15,444 nucleotides of DNA from JBHHYR01 sp046757585 (GTDB taxonomy: Bacteria > Desulfobacterota > Binatia > HRBIN30), in NCBI GenBank assembly GCA_046757585.1, contig JBHHYR010000081.1, positions 1 through 15,444 of the forward strand. The letters run 5' to 3'. Below, in pieces: positions 13,805 through 15,444 of this stretch (position 1 is its first letter; each line of letters begins with the position of its first letter). The position numbers were made by a program, and so were the translations under genes. Below the pieces are notes generated by a model, which saw only the letters and a program-made list of their open reading frames with translations, had not been told where the DNA came from and made no database searches.

Positions 13805-13848
13805 AGTTTCCTGTCCCCGTTTTGAGGGCGGCACCGTGCGGTTCTGTG

Positions 13849-15444
13849 CTACTCGCGTACGGTTATCTGAGCGGCTGCGCTTGTCTGACTGTCGTTGCCC
13901 GCGGTCAGTAGCGCCTCGGAGGCGAGGACGCTGCCAGCGGGTGCGGTCGACGCGACCAGCACGCGTGCCTTGACAGACCCGTTAGGGCCACGCAGGCCGC
14001 TCCAACTGACCTGTCCGTCTGCGCCTACTGTTGCGGCCGGCACCGTGAGCTGCACAGTGAGCTCGGGCGGCAGCGTGAGCTGCACGGTTCCGGTGCCCGC
14101 AAGCTTGCGGTAGCTGACCGTGATGGTAGTGGTGAGCCCCCGTCTCACAGTGCGGGGAGCGTTCAGGAAGAGTGTCGCCGCTGCAGGGCTGCTCCCACCC
14201 GGACTGATCGCTGCGCTCACCACGGTGTCACGGCTGGCGCGTAGCACCTCGCCCCCTGCGCTCGTCAGTGTCGCGCTGGCGTGGAGCACCGTTCCTTGCG
14301 GTACCGCTGCCGCCACCCGTGCGTTGACCTTGACGCTGCCACTCGCACTCGGCAGGGTTTGCCAGGTGAGCCCATCACTGCTGGTGCTACTGGGGGCTGG
14401 CTGGACGCTATTGGAGACCACAACATCCGGTAATGCGAGCAGCAGCCCGGCGCCTGGCGCGGGGCTGCGGTACCTGGCCGTATAGGTCAGAAAAGAGTCT
14501 GGGCGGACACTCCTCTGCGCGGTAAGGGTCAGTCCCGTGGGGTTCGTGGGCGCTGCGGTACCCCTCGCACGCACCAGCGTGGTGTGCTGAGCACCGACGA
14601 TCCCTCCGGTCGCGTCCGTCAGGGTAGCGCTCGCCGTCAGCTGGGTGCCGGCCGCCACGTCACTGCCGACCTGGGTCTTCACCTTCACCAAACCGGAAGG
14701 CATGTGAAGATTCTGCCACGTGAGCTTTCCGGCATTGCTGCTCGTCGCTGGCGGAAACACGCTTAGGACGGTCACGCCCGCGGGCAACGTGAGCGTCATG
14801 ACGTTATCTCCCACTACGTTGCTGTACCGGGGGACGAAGGTGAGGAAATTCCCCGGCTTGCTCTTCGATTGCGCCTTGAGCTTGACGCTAATGCGTTTCT
14901 TGCGGCGGACTACCGATACGTGGTCACAGGTGGCCACGTTTCCCAGTCCGTCTGCCACGGTGGCACTGGACCGGAGAATGGTGCCGTCAGGGACAAGCGC
15001 ACTCACCCTGGTTTTCACTTTCACGAGGCCGGCCGTACGCGCCAAATTCTGCCAGGTGAATGTCTGACCATCACGCTGGATCGCTGCTGGCTTGACTCTA
15101 AGGATTTCCAGATCAGATGACTGCAACGACAACGTCAGTGCATTGTTCTTCGTGCCGTTCTTGTAGCGAGCGACGTAGGTGATGAAGGTGCCCGGCCGGC
15201 TGTGCACCTGGGCCCGGATGGCGCAGGCGAGTGCCTTCTTGCCAGCCTGTCCACCCTGCACCCGCAGCGCGTCTTCCGGCGTCGGGTAGCTGAGGGTTAC
15301 GCCTGTGACCGCGGACGGGCCGGCGTTGGTGACATCCAGCATATAGAGAACCAAATTCCCCACCGAAACGGGGTCGGGCGCAGCAGTGATCGTGAGTGAC
15401 AAATCGGGATCAGCTGGAGTCGGCATGTTCGTGGGGCTGGAGGT
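13849..15444 (-). CDS. DUF11-type beta-repeat protein (5' partial)
   Basis: The frame is open to the window edge: codons for TSSPTN stand upstream of ATG 15426, so the gene almost certainly starts outside, probably with a signal peptide. Visible are 531 codons. After a Thr/Pro-rich linker comes a shortened DUF11 module (DLSLTITAAPDPVSVGN...VTNAGPSAV) typical of extracellular or cell-surface proteins. Four repeats of about 105-120 residues follow, each with a (R/T)ARY-like strand, a leucine-rich strand (TLTLP), WQNL/WQTL, SGxVKVK and a closing GTxLxASATL. The C-terminus ends in a repeat strand (ITVRE) with no sorting motif or anchor. Likely a secreted or surface scaffold or adhesin-like protein; function unknown. 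Confidence 0.85.
   Translation of the reverse strand, partial: TSSPTNMPTPADPDLSLTITAAPDPVSVGNLVLYMLDVTNAGPSAVTGVTLSYPTPEDALRVQGGQAGKKALACAIRAQVHSRPGTFITYVARYKNGTKNNALTLSLQSSDLEILRVKPAAIQRDGQTFTWQNLARTAGLVKVKTRVSALVPDGTILRSSATVADGLGNVATCDHVSVVRRKKRISVKLKAQSKSKPGNFLTFVPRYSNVVGDNVMTLTLPAGVTVLSVFPPATSSNAGKLTWQNLHMPSGLVKVKTQVGSDVAAGTQLTASATLTDATGGIVGAQHTTLVRARGTAAPTNPTGLTLTAQRSVRPDSFLTYTARYRSPAPGAGLLLALPDVVVSNSVQPAPSSTSSDGLTWQTLPSASGSVKVNARVAAAVPQGTVLHASATLTSAGGEVLRASRDTVVSAAISPGGSSPAAATLFLNAPRTVRRGLTTTITVSYRKLAGTGTVQLTLPPELTVQLTVPAATVGADGQVSWSGLRGPNGSVKARVLVASTAPAGSVLASEALLTAGNDSQTSAAAQITVRE
13852..15219 (-). repeat. Four tandem protein repeats in the DUF11-type gene
   Basis: Units run (minus strand) about 15219-14881, 14880-14527, 14526-14167 and 14166-13852. 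Each opens with a version of L-x-AQ-x-S-x-RPG-x-F-x-TY-x-ARY and closes near ASATL. Unit lengths of about 105-120 residues differ because of loop insertions, and identity is moderate, so these are old repeats rather than recent DNA duplications. Confidence 0.7.

Overview
The window comes from a GC-rich, Gram-negative bacterial chromosome. LptF and LptG (lipopolysaccharide export) imply an outer membrane. Most of it is housekeeping DNA: Lon, HU, two tRNAs, ribosomal proteins L13 and S9, RlmB, IF-3 and PurN. Order and protein style look deltaproteobacterial in the wide sense (Desulfobacterota/Binatota/Myxococcota-like), but this is a weak inference. There are no insertion sequences, phage genes or CRISPR arrays.

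Layout. 1-2283: Lon protease, cut off at its N-terminus. 2291-2628: sigma70-type promoter and HU. 2651-2944: tRNA-Val(UAC), tRNA-Asp(GUC) and a strong intrinsic terminator. 2989-3833: rplM-rpsI, overlapping by 4 nt. 3838-6130 (minus): lptF-lptG, ending 4 bp from rpsI. 6146-7618: rlmB and infC; infC has a TTG start and a hairpin just before its ribosome binding site, and lacks its usual partners rpmI-rplT. 7639-9050 (minus): two small membrane proteins, then purN. 9227-10143: a YkgJ-family cysteine-cluster protein translationally coupled to a stand-alone NFACT-R (DUF814) protein. 10246-10526 (minus): a small gene ordinary gene calling would miss. 10590-12263 (minus): CYTH-CHAD protein. 12349-13804: metallo-beta-lactamase-fold hydrolase and a small HIT-like protein. 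13849-15444 (minus): the C-terminal part of a DUF11-type repeat protein running off the window.

The main discovery is the gene at 10246-10476 on the minus strand. It encodes a 76-residue SelW-like (Rdx, SelT/SelW/SelH) protein whose eleventh codon is an in-frame TGA exactly where the family has the second cysteine of CxxC (CVPU followed by NYLPRA). It has its own well-formed promoter, a full Shine-Dalgarno sequence, and a hairpin 22 nt after the TGA with a GUC apical loop, matching bacterial SECIS geometry. It is therefore very probably a selenoprotein, which predicts selA, selB, selC and selD elsewhere in the genome.

Other points of interest are the YkgJ/NFACT-R pair, the strongly degenerated CHAD signature, the infC leader, and two dyad-symmetric candidate operators. 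Genes are packed tightly, with convergent ends 4 and 20 bp apart and divergent starts only 15 bp apart.
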